Source: Ananas comosus
Lineage: Eukaryota > Streptophyta > Magnoliopsida > Poales > Bromeliaceae
DNA: 64,000 bases
Assembly (NCBI RefSeq): GCF_001540865.1
Contig: NC_033629.1
Span: forward strand, 12,854,373 to 12,918,372
Direction: 5' to 3'
Below the pieces are notes generated by a model. That model was given only the letters and a program-made list of their open reading frames with translations, was not told the DNA's origin and did no database searches. Below, in pieces: positions 1 to 12,769 of the stretch (positions are counted from its first letter, which is position 1; every line of letters begins with the position of its first letter). A program made the translations under genes and the position numbers.

Positions 1-9
1 GGTTAAGGT

Positions 10-10
<1 letters not shown>

Positions 11-54
<44 letters not shown>
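11..54. repeat. (CT)n microsatellite
   Basis: An uninterrupted CT dinucleotide run of about 44 bases at the very start of the window. The bases that follow, up to about 880, are AT-rich and hold no open frame that looks coding. Confidence 0.95.
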
Positions 55-56
<2 letters not shown>

Positions 57-887
57 ATATCTCTCTATCCTCCGCCCTTCTTCCGCTTCCCCACCCGAGC
101 TCGGCCACAACTTGTTCACGACAATTAAATTTTATATACATAATAATTCGACATAAATTATTATATTGAATCAAACGCAATATTGCAGTATTAATAGTAA
201 TCTAATTCAAGAGAATTAAATTTTGATCAAGTTCAGAAAATCAAGCATATTGTTTCGTACGAACCAAAGCATTTTTAGAAATCAGAGTTATATTTGCAAT
301 GTTTAATAGACAAGCCAATTCGAAGGATGTTGGAAAACTCGGTCTATGGATGATGTGGTGGACCATGTCCACCACCATCTCTTGACTCCAAGCTAGTCCC
401 TCACAAAGAGGTGATTTTTTATGTAGCGGGAGCTCCGCCGTATCTTACACCGATCAAATCTCTTCTTTAATTATTTTTTTTTTAAGATATAATAATTTTT
501 TAAAATTAAAAATAATTAAATGAATAAATATTAGAAATAAATTTAATTTGTTCGAGACATGGCAAAATAATATGCTGCGACAGTCACATTTTAGATTTTT
601 TTTTTTTTTTAATAGAGAGGTGATGATATATATATCCTTTTGTGTACGTAGTTAATTATGAGTTAATAAGAGTAGTGCATGGTAATACCACTACGGATGT
701 GGGGGCGACGTGTAGGCATCTGGGCCGACTCGTGTGGGAGACACGTGTCGGAATTAGAGGACCCTGATATTCAAAATGGGTGGTTGGATCAGCTACAAGC
801 TTTGGAACGACACCCGATGCCCACATCCATGTGGACAGCTCACATGATCACCTTCTCCAATTATACGCACACAGTAAACACATGCAC

Positions 888-980
<93 letters not shown>
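888..980. repeat. compound (CA)n-(TC)n microsatellite
   Basis: About 46 bases of CA repeat run directly into about 46 bases of TC repeat. The apparent open frames across it, which end in alternating Thr-His and Leu-Ser residues, are artefacts of the repeat. Confidence 0.95.
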
Positions 981-983
<3 letters not shown>

Positions 984-1041
984 GTAAATATATTGTTTCC
1001 TTCTTAATTTTATCTCTCTATGGAGATGCGTAAACATTTTT

Positions 1042-1373
1042 AGGGCATCTTTGTTTCACCGAAGGTGAAATTTATGTTAAACTAAATTAAGTTTAGGTAC
1101 GCATAACATAGTATTTTTAGTACTGCTGTTTGTACATTAAGTAAAAAGTGAATGATGTAAAAGTTTTTTTTTCTTTCATTGTACTAATACTTTATATTCT
1201 TTGACCCTTTTTTTTTATAATTGATACCTGCCCATTATGGTGTGTGCATGTATGTGTTGGAAAGTTTGAGTTTCAACCGAATTAAATATAAGGTGAACCA
1301 AACAATAAAAACTGGCATTTATGGTTAAAAACTACTTTATTCCTCTCTATTTTCAATGAAACAAATACATCCT
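1042..1373. mobile_element. MITE-like element, short imperfect inverted ends
   Basis: The left end (GGGCATCTTTGTTTCA) and the reverse complement of the right end (AGGATGTATTTGTTTCA) match well, giving a non-coding element of about 330 bp. The same end type recurs at 24733-25364. I could not settle the target duplication, so the superfamily (hAT or PIF type) is open. Confidence 0.5.
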
Positions 1374-1977
1374 GAGTGATGAGTTTCATTTCTACATCGA
1401 TTTATATTAAATCGATCTTTTCCGGTAACAAACTATTAAAGTCGATCCTAACCTCTTTCAGATCAAGGTTATTCTTAATTTAAATCTCCATTCATTATTT
1501 GATGGCACATATAAACTTTAATTTATTTTTTGTATTTTTCATTACATCTCTTTTCAGAAAAAATTTTAAAATGCAATAGTCATATATAGGTGATGTGGCG
1601 TATCCAACTAGTCACACAAGGCCCTTTAGTTCATTCACCTCATCATAATTTTTACAAAAATAAATTGTAAGTTGTCATCCTTAATGCATTGACAAAAGTA
1701 TTGTAAAATTTTTAACCATATATAGAAGCTCATTATAATTTTTATAGATCATAATTAGAATGTATCAACATATAATTAATAAGAGTAATGTTATACTCTA
1801 CAAATTAGTATTTATTGATCTATTTAGTTTGTCAAAAAGTATAAATCACAAAATGATAAATATGACTTATATTTTCAAAGTTGAAATCCCACGATTAAGT
1901 TATAAAGTTTGTAAGTAATGTAGTTTTCAATTAATAAATATATGGGAACATTATTTTCGGGGTAAGTAACAGTGTTC

Positions 1978-2025
<48 letters not shown>

Positions 2026-2066
2026 ACAAACGGATTGTGTATTGATCAGAGAGGATCTCTATCAAA

Positions 2067-2109
<43 letters not shown>

Positions 2110-4766
2110 GACAAGCGACAAAGGAAATTAATTACGTCCGAGGAAATGAGTGAATTGCCCATTTAATGTTTCGTACACATTCATGACTAATACGAACATT
2201 AATGGAGAACACTATACACAAAGTTTATTTTACATATATTTCATAAAATATTAATTGTAAATAGTATCTTATAAATATCATGAATAACAAATATATTTCT
2301 ATAAAAATTGTAAAGATATATTTCTATATACTATATATATTTCTATATTTATATAAAGTATAAATTTTTATATATCTCTATATTTCTATATACTTTATAT
2401 ATTTCTATAATTTTTTTACATATACTTTATATATTTCTATATTTATATAAAGTATAATTTTTTATTTTTATCTGTGTAAAAATTGTAAAGATTAAAATAT
2501 TATTTCACTTACATGCTGTTAAAAATAAACTATATTCTAATGATAACAAATCATATATATCACTGGACAGAAATAAAAATAAAAAATTAAGCTTTATAAG
2601 AATATATTTACTATTCGATATGTTTATAAAAAACTATATGTAATTAACCCTTTTATAAATGTATACCAACCACATAAATTATACTACGATGATATTTAAT
2701 ATGCAATTTCACCTTACTAACTATTAATCTAGAGCGCACAGTAAATATCAAAAATCATCTTTATAACGTGTTCTATTTTTTCTTCAGTTTTATTCGATCG
2801 ATCAAACTGGCCCTTAGTACAGTACAGTAAAACTAGCTAGATAGTTTAATGGAAATAAAAGGGAGAAAAATAAAATAAAATAAAAATAAAGGATATTAAT
2901 TAATTTAAGATCACACGATATACGATGCATGTGAAACACACAAGTGCTTAGGGAAGAGAGGAGAATGTCTTAAAGTGACAGCGAAGAATCCATCCAGATT
3001 AATTAAAAAAAAAAAAAAAATCCCCAGCAAAAGCTGAGCACAGTATATATTCCCACGAAACACAAGGCAACGACGATGATCTCACTCCCATATGCCCACT
3101 CTATTTTATTATATTCTACAGTTATTCCCTCCTCTATTTTATTGGGATAATGTTTTTTTTTTTTTGGAAAAAAAAGGGGTTCATTTCGATCTATTTAGTA
3201 GCTAGATAGATTTATTTTTTTTTAATAAAAGTTGTCATTTAATAATTTGATTTGATCGGATAGGTGGCGTATTTTATAAAATTAGTGCACTTCTGTACGA
3301 AAGTATATTTTTCTTATCATGTAATTATCGCTGATAATGAAATCTGATGAAGACAATCTTCATTGATAAGCGCAAAAGACAATTGTAGGATCGTGGACCC
3401 GAGCCATTAGTTTTAAAAATTCAAACTGTTAGAAAAAAATGCAATAAATTCATTCAAGACTTACAGACACAGAATTCGGTTCAGCCATCTTCTTTCTGTT
3501 TCGAATATGCCTTGATCCAATCTGACCTCCTGTCACTTCGAACGTAATTCGGCCAACCTAACTTCTCGACATAGGTCAAGATGCTGATCTCTTTAAACCA
3601 ACAAAAATTTGATGTTTGATGAATGCACGCGGTTCGAAAGAACAAGCTAGAGGGAGCTAGATAAAATATATTATTTGCACTTGCTTCAAACCCTACATTG
3701 TGGACGGCATATATATATATAAGGCTATATATAAGGTTTATGTCCTTACTAGCTTATTTTTATAATATTATTAAAAAAAAGAATTATTTATTATTGAGTT
3801 TATAAGCTAAAGTATTATTCTTTCGTAGCTTAAGTTTTTTTTAAAAAAAATAATATTTGATTCGCATGATTTAAAATAATATGAAAGTAGAAGGTCTTGA
3901 ATTTTAGTTCTGTCGACTCCTTACAATTATTTTGTTTCCTTCTTTTTAATTCAACTCAATATCTTGATCGACCAAAAACGATTTTGGTCGATAAAAAATA
4001 GTTTGAGCCCAAATATGAAGAAAATATTAAATATACAAATTAGAAGCGTAATTTTCATGTAGCTTAAAATTTTAGATGACAAGGATTGTTTTGCAAAATA
4101 AAACATTTGTATTGCGAGTGAATTTTTTTTTTGAAAAAAAAAAACACTGCAAATTTGGCCCGTATAGGGTCTCAAAATAATCATATAGGGCCAATTTGGC
4201 TCCTTGGAAAAGTATGACAAAAAAAAATTATGAAAACAACTTTTTATGGAAAATCTTTTTTTTTTCAATTTTTTATCCGTTTAGTGTCAAGAAAAACTAA
4301 TTTTGTGAAAAAAAATTTTCAGATTTCATGCAAAACTTTTTTTTTCCCATAAAAAAATTCAAAAAATGAAAACAATAGTTTTTCATAAAATTTTTTAAAA
4401 AAGTTTTAAGAAAAACTAATTTTTTGGAACAAAACGAACAAAAAATTAACTTCAACAAAAATTTTTAACAAAAGTTGTTATCTAAAAAAAAATGTTTCCA
4501 TATATACTTTTCCTTAAAAACATAACAACCAAACAGCCCCATACAGAATAATCCTATTGGAAAATAATGAACGGGTAACCATTATGCTTCTTAATTGATT
4601 GGGTCATTAATTATTCTCCTACATATTTATGTTCATCAACTATATCTATATATGTAACTATTCAAAGGATCATGTGCCCTAATCCGCCACTCTCACACAC
4701 CCACACCAATAATAATAATAATAATAATAAAATCATGTAAGATATACATACATACATACATATATA
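1374..4766. other. gene-free AT-rich intergenic DNA
   Basis: No coding signal was seen on either strand. The stretch holds two (GA)n microsatellites (1983-2022 and 2071-2107), a run of short TATATTTCTATA repeats near 2310-2450, and poly-A/T tracts. The small open frames at 1981 and 3951 are low-complexity products without domain features. Confidence 0.7.
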
Positions 4767-4770
4767 CTAG

Positions 4771-5304
4771 AGCTAGGCTGGTATACTATCGGTAGTACGG
4801 AGGCTTTCGCGCTACCAAGTTATTTTCAATGATGCGGCTTACAAATCGATGATCAGCTCTGTTAGATTTGATCTACATTATTGAATATATTTGGAAACTA
4901 AATTTCATAAATTTTTGGCATCATTTACCTATCAAACGAGTAGTCTAAAAATGAACTGCTGAAAATAAAAATTTTCTAAAAAATGATGATAAAAGACTTG
5001 AATTTAAGATCAAAGGTGCTGATTTTACTCTAAATAGTGAAAAGAATTTTTTATAAAAATTTCATTAGATTTGGATTGTTTTACACCGTTAAATTCACAA
5101 ACGCATCACATCTACCATTAAAACTGTCAATTTTAAGACCTTTTGATCAGTAGCCAAATGATGTCGAAAAATTATGAAATTTAGTTTCCAAATACTCTTA
5201 ATAGTGTAGATCAAGTCTAACGAAGCCGATCGTCGATTTGGAAGTCGCATCATTGAAAATAAATTGGCAGCATACAGACTTCCGTGTTACCGATAATATA
5301 GCAG

Positions 5305-5310
<6 letters not shown>
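4771..5310. mobile_element. foldback element, family A (microsatellite-associated)
   Basis: Long inverted repeats of about 100 bp or more lie at both ends. The left arm starts GCTAGGCTGGTATACTATC and includes TTTTCAATGATGCGGCTT; the right arm is its diverged reverse complement. It ends in a (CT)n-(TA)n tract at 5311-5344. A better preserved relative lies at 56378-56920. It has no coding capacity. It resembles microsatellite-targeting elements such as rice Micron in its insertion preference, but the assignment is an inference. Confidence 0.65.
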
Positions 5311-5319
<9 letters not shown>

Positions 5320-5344
<25 letters not shown>

Positions 5345-7111
5345 GTATGTATGTATGTATGTTTTTTTCTTTTTTTGTCCTCGAGTGTTTGGTCGGTTTG
5401 TCACGGAGCCTGTACTTATATTCAACACCCTCACCCGCCAAGTTGGTTCGAGCAACGGGACCACTTCCACCACCTCATACGCTTGGACAAGTTATTGCTT
5501 TCACCTTCTATATATGTACTACTGCATCCCTTTCCACGCGTCATGCACCGCACTTAATATTTGAAATAAACATATTACAAAATTTAACGGTCGATGATAT
5601 AAATGCGTATCACTCAATCTACAATTTCTTATAATATATACAGAATTGAGCTCGAACTAAAAAGTATTCTAGCTCGACTCATTATATTATGTTTTCGCGC
5701 CCTCTACATAAAATAAAATTTCTGTGCACACATTCCTTTTAGAAAAAGTATTATAACACATTTCTCCCTAGCTCTAGTTGTGACTCTAAAAGATCTCTCC
5801 GTGTATCTAAAATGTGCCCTATATATATATGGAATGTTAATTTAGAATGTAATTAATGTACTACAGGTGAGGAACATGGATGATCTTTCCTAGCTATTAT
5901 TCCATGATCTATATATATATATACATGTGAATAAATTATTGGAGTGTTTTGATCCGGATTATATAAATAAACCTATCCTAAGCTAAGGACATCCACAAAC
6001 GTGGCGGCGGTAGGTTGTACAGAGAACGTGGACATTTGTTCTTTAGCTTTTAAACACTTTGTTAATGGCCTCTTACGCGTGCCAATATTTTACATGCAAC
6101 TATAGCTGTATAAGGGATGCGACAAATGAAGGAGTAAATGTAACAGGAGAATGTTGGTTGGTTCTTAATTTGTTTTATTCTTTTCCTTCTCTTTATCTTG
6201 TTTTATTTTATTGTTATTTTATTTTTTTCCTCTTAATTATATGTTTTTGCTGCTTCTGAAGTGTCCCTATCCATTGCTTTCAATTTGGACTTTGATATTA
6301 ACCACCCAACACAGCAACATTATAGTTTTTCTTTTTTTCTATTTTTCGGGTTCATAGGCAGAATATTCATTGAGTACTCTACTATAAATTGTAAAGGACA
6401 AAGTGATAATCCTGCTCATCATCAATATTAGCATTAAAATTTAATATAATAACCATCTAAATCCGAGTTCTCTTTATATTTTGTGGGGATTATTTGCATT
6501 AGCCCCTTCAATTTTTTTTTAAATAGTCCTAATAAATTTATATTTTCATAAACGATCGATCGTCTTCCTGTCACGCGAGAGTCATGTTCGCGTTGGGCAT
6601 GTTTTACTGAATTACCGTGTATAAACACGGCGATAGGATCACTGTATTTAGACACGGCAACTTAAAAACGCCCACTAGCGTGGCCCTTTCGTGTCCAGCG
6701 TGGCAGTTGCGTGAAAGGGAGAGGACCAGTTTTGTAAATATAAATTTACTATGATCATTTATTAAAAAAAAAAATAGAGGAAGCTAAATGTTAAAAAAAG
6801 AAAAAAAACAAATGACTCGAATATATTCTTTATTTAAGAAGCAGTAGGAATGGCATTGGCTTAGGATGGGCCGCGTCGGGCACCCGAACCAATCGCGTTC
6901 CGGTGCGAGCCCAGCCCAGGCCTCATGCTGGGCCCAAATGTGGCCTACCACTGTGGCCTGTGGGTCCGTGGGTTGTGAACATTAAAACTCCTAAATCTCC
7001 CACAGGAAAGAGGGCCCACACTACCACTGCCATAAAGCAATATAAATTGATGGGTCACCTAGAAACTGGGCCGGGCCCATCAAGTAATTTGACCTTCCAA
7101 CCTATTTAACA
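5320..7111. other. gene-free intergenic DNA
   Basis: AT-rich sequence with TA tracts. A GC-richer patch at 6865-7085 contains several GGGCC/GGCCC motifs but no coding frame of note. No RNA gene was recognised. Confidence 0.6.
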
Positions 7112-7674
7112 TCTATAAATCTATTAAACATAATGAATCCACAATATTTCTTGCCACGTGGCATGAAACCCTTCATTCTTAGATTAATAGATAGAAAATA
7201 AAAACCAACTTTGAGCCAAATCAATTCTCTAAAACATAATGAATCCACAATGTCTCTTCCTCTTCCTACGGTTTCTCTTTTCATCTCTCTTACGTTATAT
7301 TTAAAAGTTATCTTAATTTGTGAGTAGTGAGGCTCATTATTTTTTAATTAATGTGAAATGTTTCTTCTTCCTACGCCTTCTCTTATCATATCTCTTACTT
7401 TTATTTTTAGATATAAATGAGAACAATTGCTAATTAAACATTGCTAAAAAAGAAAAAACATTAATTAAGTAAGTTACACATTCATAAATCATATTGCTAA
7501 TTGATAATTTAGAAGGTCATCCGTTATCTAAAATTAAATTTTGAACTTTAATTTGGGTGATTAATATGGAGAATTAATAACAAATGAATAAAAGAAATTG
7601 ATGGGAAGAGAAATAGTTGAGGAAAAAAAAAGAAATAGTAAGATAAATCAAATGGTAAATGATCATTTAGAAAA

Positions 7675-7834
7675 GGGAAAACTTCTAAATTATCAATTAG
7701 CANGAAATATTAACGAAAAAGCTTCCGAAAAGATAAAAATGAAACCACAGGGGGGTAAATTGATACGTTTTAAACCACAGGGTAGCAAAGTGAGAATGCA
7801 CGAAACCACAGGGGGGGGTTTTTGAAGTTTTCCC
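7675..7834. mobile_element. foldback element, CACAGGG family, copy 1 (gap in centre)
   Basis: The ends are GGGAAAACTTC and GAAGTTTTCCC. They are flanked on both sides by the exact 9-bp sequence TTTAGAAAA (7666-7674 and 7835-7843), a target duplication. Nine-base duplications fit a Mutator-like (MULE) mechanism. Most of the left arm is missing at the N at 7703, so the assembly has probably collapsed this palindrome. Confidence 0.75.
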
Positions 7835-8150
7835 TTTAGAAAATCGCATAGGCATATCTTTTCTCTCCCTCACCCCATCTAAGCAGCACCTACGTCGCCC
7901 GCCTTCGCTCCACTGCGGACTCCTTCGCCTTTCACTCCCCCCGCAAGAAGACCCTCTTCGATCAACATCTGAAGCCCCTCCTTCGATCGCTACCACTCCT
8001 TCCCCGACGATCCCAATCCTGATTCCTATTTGGCCTTTATTTATTACTTTTTAGATTTTATTTTATAATATTTTAGTTTATTCTTTTTTTGTTTGCTCTG
8101 GTATTTATTTTAAGTCAATAGATGATTGCTCCAAATTCTATGTTCTATAT

Positions 8151-8417
8151 ATAAAAACTAATTTGCGAAGGGAATAATATGTGAGTACTATGTAAATTTC
8201 AAATTTTGCATAATTTAGAGTTTTTATGATTTTTTNGCATCGAGTCCAGAATAACCAAAAAAATATAAAACTCACATAATAAAAAATCATAAAAACTAAT
8301 TTGCGAAGGGAATAATATGTGAGTACTATGTAAATTTCAAATTTTGCATAATTTAGAGTTTTTATGATTTTTTATTATGTGAGTTTTATATTTTTTTGGT
8401 TATTCTGGACTCGATGC
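8151..8417. repeat. direct plus inverted duplication around a single N (suspected misassembly)
   Basis: The 85 bases at 8151-8235 recur directly at 8289-8373. The 50 bases just after the N (8237-8286) are the reverse complement of 8368-8417. Removing the middle part would leave a simple, continuous Helitron sequence, so a wrongly closed gap is the most economical reading. Confidence 0.8.
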
Positions 8418-8748
8418 GTATATTTAAGATAATTTAATGAAGATGAATATATATATTTATATTTGTTACCTTTCCCTTGCAAGATTTCAAACATTTTTTT
8501 TTATAATATCTATGTAACAATTTTTCTTCTCATATAATTTTTACTTTCTTTTTTGTCAGTTTCTTTCATTATTTTTCATTGAGTTGTGATTCCATTTTAA
8601 ATATTTTTTAATGTATTTTTCATATTATTAAGTCTAATCAAATATGGTTATATATTTTTTCTTCTTTACATTTATATTTATTTATTTAATTTGTAAATTT
8701 TTATTAAAATATTTTTTTTCCGCTGCATCGCGCGGGTCACTACACTAG

Positions 8749-9697
8749 TCTAAATGAAAGCACAATATTTCTTGCCACGTGGCAAGTCACCCTTCATCCC
8801 TTCATCCTCATAAATAAATAAATAAATGAAACCACTTCTCTATCTAAATATCAAATTAACAAAATAATTAACTCTCTCTATTTACCTGCTACTTGAGTTT
8901 ATTACTAATAAATTCATTCCGTTTAATATGGATGATGTAGATTCATTGAACCACTAAGCAATAGTGACATTAAATATCAAATTCCTTACTCTTGGACTTT
9001 TATCTTATGAAATCAACCCTTCGCCTTCCCTCCACATATAACGGCTAATTTAACCCTATCTAAACCGTAAATTTAGAAACCCATCAAAAAGGCCTAACCC
9101 TTTGCCTTCCCTCCGCATATAACGTCTAATTAATGTATCCACCCATTTTAACCCTAATATAATCGTAAACCATAAAAACTCATGCAAAAGCCTCATTCTC
9201 TCTTACGCATGTCATGAAAATGAAAGCCTATTTTGTTTCTTATAATAAATTACAACCTCTTTCATTTAGGAAGAGATGTGGGATCTATTTACTTTTTTTT
9301 TTTTAAAATTCCTAATTTTGATGTATTATCCTCTTCTCATTTAGCCTGAGGCGTGGGTGATGCTTCAGGTCATAGCGGTGGCGGAGACGGTGAATGTGAT
9401 GGCAGTGGAGACTAAGACGGCTGCGGAAGAAAGCGTGGGCAATGACAGTGGAGATCGAGGCGGCAGTAAAAGCAATGGCAAGCCTCGCCCTCTTAGAGAC
9501 CAATATTAAGTGAGAGTTTCTCTATCTTTTGTTTTTTTTTTCTCTTTCTTCTTATTTTCTATTTTCTTAACCTATTTTACAGTATTTTTTGGAATTATTT
9601 GATAGTTGCTGTTTAAGATGAGTTGGATTGGATTAAAAATCTAATACTCTGATAATACCTGCCCGCCGCATCGCGCGGGTATAGTGTAATAATAATA
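8749..9697 (+). mobile_element. non-autonomous Helitron 2 (tandem to Helitron 1)
   Basis: It starts with TCTAAATGAAAG directly after the CTAG of Helitron 1 and shares the CACAATATTTCTTGCCACG subterminal block. The 3' hairpin is CCCGC ... GCGGG around 9662-9679, followed by a degenerate end (ATAATAG); the exact last base is uncertain. Inside are an imperfect 90-bp direct repeat near 9015-9130 and a GC-rich block at 9345-9510. That block has a short plus-strand frame beginning MLQVIAVAETV that I do not recognise and that may be a captured gene fragment. Confidence 0.6.
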
Positions 9698-10159
9698 GTA
9701 ATAATAATAGGTAACTTAAGATACACAGTGCATGGTGTAAAAATGGAAACTTATATAGTGACAAAAAGGAAGAAACTCTATGAAACGTTCTTAGAAGAAA
9801 AGCACTACCAAAACATTACACTATCAACAAGAGTGTCAAAAGAGCTTAATTTTTTATTTGCTTAAATTTATGTTATTTTCATCAATTAAATTGAAATTTT
9901 CGATACTAATCTAGCTAATAAAATTGTGTAGGCTAGTTGCAGCTAAGGAGTCATAATTTTTGAAGCTTATAAAGATAACTCAGGATCAGAAGAGTCAAAA
10001 ATTAAAGTGGTGTTTAGAAATAAATTTTTATTTTCTTTAAAAAAAAAAAAAAAAAACTTCTGAGGAGTAATTTCAAAATCGTCTATAGTTTAAGGGGTCT
10101 CTACAATAAAATAGTTGGGGACAAAGAATCAATCACCTTGGAGCTCTATCGTCGTCGTC

Positions 10160-11811
10160 ATGATCGCGCAACGAAGCAGCTCCACGATGCAAGGAGTTCA
10201 CCACATCCTCCTCCTCTCCTCCAGAGCAAAACCAAAACCCAAAACCCTCTCCCAACCCCTCATCCAACGCCGCACCTCCTCCTCCGCCGCCGCGGACTCG
10301 CCGGAGCGGGAGCGGTGGGAGCGCCCCTTCACGCTCCACAGGGCGCGGGGGCAGCACCTGCTCGCGAGCCCGCGCGCGCTCGACGCCGTGGCGCGCCGCG
10401 CCGGGGTCGGCCCCGGGGACACCGTGCTCGAGGTCGGCCCCGGCACCGGCAACCTCACCGTGCGCCTCCTCGCCCTCGCGCGCCGCGTCGTCGCCGTCGA
10501 GGTCGACCCCCGCATGGTCGACGCGCTCCGCGACCGCGTCTCCCGCCTCGGCCTCCTCGACCGACTCACCGTACGTATTACGAACTTCTTCCACCACCCC
10601 CGCTACCTGTTTGTGTTAATTCCCCAATGAAGAAAAATGCATGTATAGCTCGTTTTGATGTTAGCCGTGGTCCAACATTCATAAACTGCAAGATGGGCGG
10701 GTTAGTTGTTAACTTCAATAAATCCACTGTTAATTCTACAAAATGTCCTATTTAAATTGGATGGTGGACCATTCATAAACTGCAAGATGGGTGGTTAAGT
10801 TGTTATCTTCAATAAAATCACTGTTATCTCTATGGAGTTGACGGGGGTTTCCGTGGAATTTTCTCCGAATTTGTCTAGCCTTGTCAAAGGCTATTTGAAT
10901 AGTATTAATTTTTCATCAAAACTTTTATTGCAAATTTCTGCAGCAAAAGCTCCACATTGGTGTTCTTATTGTCGAGACATACTCATCTCAGCTTTCCCTA
11001 GCAGCATAATTTTTAGATTTTTATGTCACCAAAGCTCTACTACAAGTAGTCGTGATAGAAGCAGAAGTCACGCTAAATAAGCACTTGATTGTGTTTTTAG
11101 GTGATATCGGGCGATGCGATGAAGACTGAATTCCCAGAATTCGATCTATGTGTGGCGAATATTCCGTACGGAATCTCTTCTCCTCTAATTGGGAAGCTTT
11201 TATTCGGGCCGTGCCACTTTCGGAGCGCCACGCTTCTTCTGCAAAAGGAATTTGCGCGGCGCCTTGTGTCCGTCCCAGGTGATTCAGAATACAATCGATT
11301 GGCCGCGAATGTTAGGTTGGTGGCGAATGTGGAGCTACTGATGGATGTGAGCAAGAAGGACTTTATTCCTTGCCCCAAAGTGGACTCTTCGCTTGTCAAA
11401 ATCCGGCCTAAAGCCGAAGTCCCTGCAGTCGATCTCGATGAGTGGTTGGCTTTCACAAGGACTTGTTTCAGTAAGAAGAATAAGACTCTCGGCGCGATCT
11501 TCAAGCAGAAGAAGAAGATCATAGAGCTCTTTCGAAGATCTCATTCAGAAAGGCAAGAAGACAATCGAAGAGTTAATGGTGGATGTGATGATTTGGACGA
11601 TGATGGTGAAGACGATGATGACGGTTATGCCAGGAGTAAGATCGAAGAAAAAGTGGGGGAAGATGCTAGTGAAGTAAGCTTGTTTAAGAAGAAGATTGTT
11701 GGGATATTAAATGCTGGGGGATTTGGCGAGAAGCGACCTTCAAAACTATCTAATGAAGAGTTGTTGCATTTGCTTCAGCTTCTCAACCAAGAGGGTGTAT
11801 TGTTTCATTAG
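10160..11811 (+). CDS. DIM1B: rRNA small-subunit adenine N6,N6-dimethyltransferase (Dim1B/KsgA type), probably mitochondrial
   Basis: Two exons, 10160-10570 and 11101-11811, joined in phase 0 by a GT-AG intron, give 373 residues. The family uses S-adenosylmethionine to dimethylate two adjacent adenines in the 3'-terminal hairpin of small-subunit rRNA. Visible motifs are the SAM-binding glycine loop VLEVGPGTGN (residues 89-98), the acidic VEVDPRM that follows, and the catalytic NIPYGISSP loop (from residue 157). The C-terminal part includes FIPCPKVDSSL, typical of the family. The first 45 residues are rich in Ser, Arg and Lys and poor in acid, as in organelle transit peptides, which points to the mitochondrial Dim1B paralogue. 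An acidic Asp/Glu-rich insert (around residues 300-315) precedes the C-terminal helices. The start is the first ATG of the open frame. Exon 1 is strongly GC-biased and exon 2 is not. Confidence 0.93.
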
Positions 11812-12583
11812 CAAAGCTTGCAAAATTTCAAGTTTGCTGCAACAGTGAGAAGCATAAAGGGCTGCCTCTAGCTTGTTAACTAATCAAGCACTTAAGTAGA
11901 AACATCTTCTTTGTTTGTGGAAACAACCGCTCTTTACTACGGGTCAAATGGTAAATCATTGCCTCTTCTTTTTTGAGCTTAATTGTGGCATCACCACTCA
12001 AATGGTCTGCTTCATCATTCACCATTCAGCAACAAAATACCAACCACATAGCGCAACAAACATAAATTTCAGAGCCTAAATGTAATGCTCTCTGGCTCAG
12101 TGTTCTCATTGGTATAAGTAGAAAACAAGAAAGCATTAGCGACGAGATTGCAAGTTGTAACACGATTTTGGAGACCCCCTTAAAGCTTACAAAATGTTCG
12201 ATATGTACATAATGCGAGCCCATTCAAGTTCTCTAGCTACTACTTGCTTGTTCCAAACCCTCATAGAAACCTTCTGGTCAAGAACTTTTGCCTACTCTAT
12301 TCCCAAAGAAAAGTATGAAACATGCCAATACTGTATAATGCTGAAGCTCTTAGTTCCCTTTGCACAATTTCTAAGAATTCACTGAAGAGAATTTGGGACT
12401 AGAAATTCAGTCTACAGATCGAATGCATACTGGTAAGTAACTTCACCATGCTTCTGAAGTTTTGGGATATTTCATATTTATGAAGACTGCGGTAAGGAGC
12501 TCTTAAGAGCTACATGATTTGCCCGCTCGTCCCGGAAAGAATACTTTATGTATGAAAAAATAAGGCCGGATTGAGCTTTAAGC

Positions 12584-12769
12584 CTAGAATGCTAGGGTGC
12601 ACCTGGAATGGGTTTCCGATGGATCTGCTATAGCTACTCGATCTCGATCAAATGGCTCTGGATCTGTCTCTACATCTGGAGTATCTGTAACATCTAGACT
12701 GGGTGTACAATCATATAAAGACGCCGCCTCTGTTGCCTCTATCAAGAACACGACTATGATGATTCAGAC
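12584..12769 (-). other. unrecognised open frame, possible exon remnant
   Basis: The minus strand is open for about 62 codons, without an ATG, down to a TAG. The product has balanced, non-repetitive composition (for example DVTDTPDVETDPEPFDRDR) and ends SRCTLAF. That looks more like a 3' coding exon than random AT-rich sequence, but no domain is recognised and no convincing upstream exon was found. It could equally be a decayed gene fragment. Confidence 0.2.

Larger units (their letters stand above)
7112..8748 (+). mobile_element. non-autonomous Helitron 1
   Basis: The 5' end is TCTATAAATCTATT, preceded by A. The 3' end is CACTAG followed by T, and just inside it lies a GC-rich hairpin (CCGC ... 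GCGG, 8720-8735). TC...CTAG ends, a 3' hairpin and insertion between A and T are the classic Helitron pattern. A subterminal block, CACAATATTTCTTGCCACG at 7139, recurs near 8761 in the next element. No Rep/helicase frame is present. A foldback element (7675-7834) is nested inside. A GC-rich block at 7855-8020 could be captured host sequence; its source is not recognised. Single Ns occur at 7703 and 8236. Confidence 0.75.

Noticed and set aside
679..1007. Open frames ending in Thr-His and Leu-Ser repeats
   Set aside because: They exist only because the CA/TC microsatellite has no stop in those frames.
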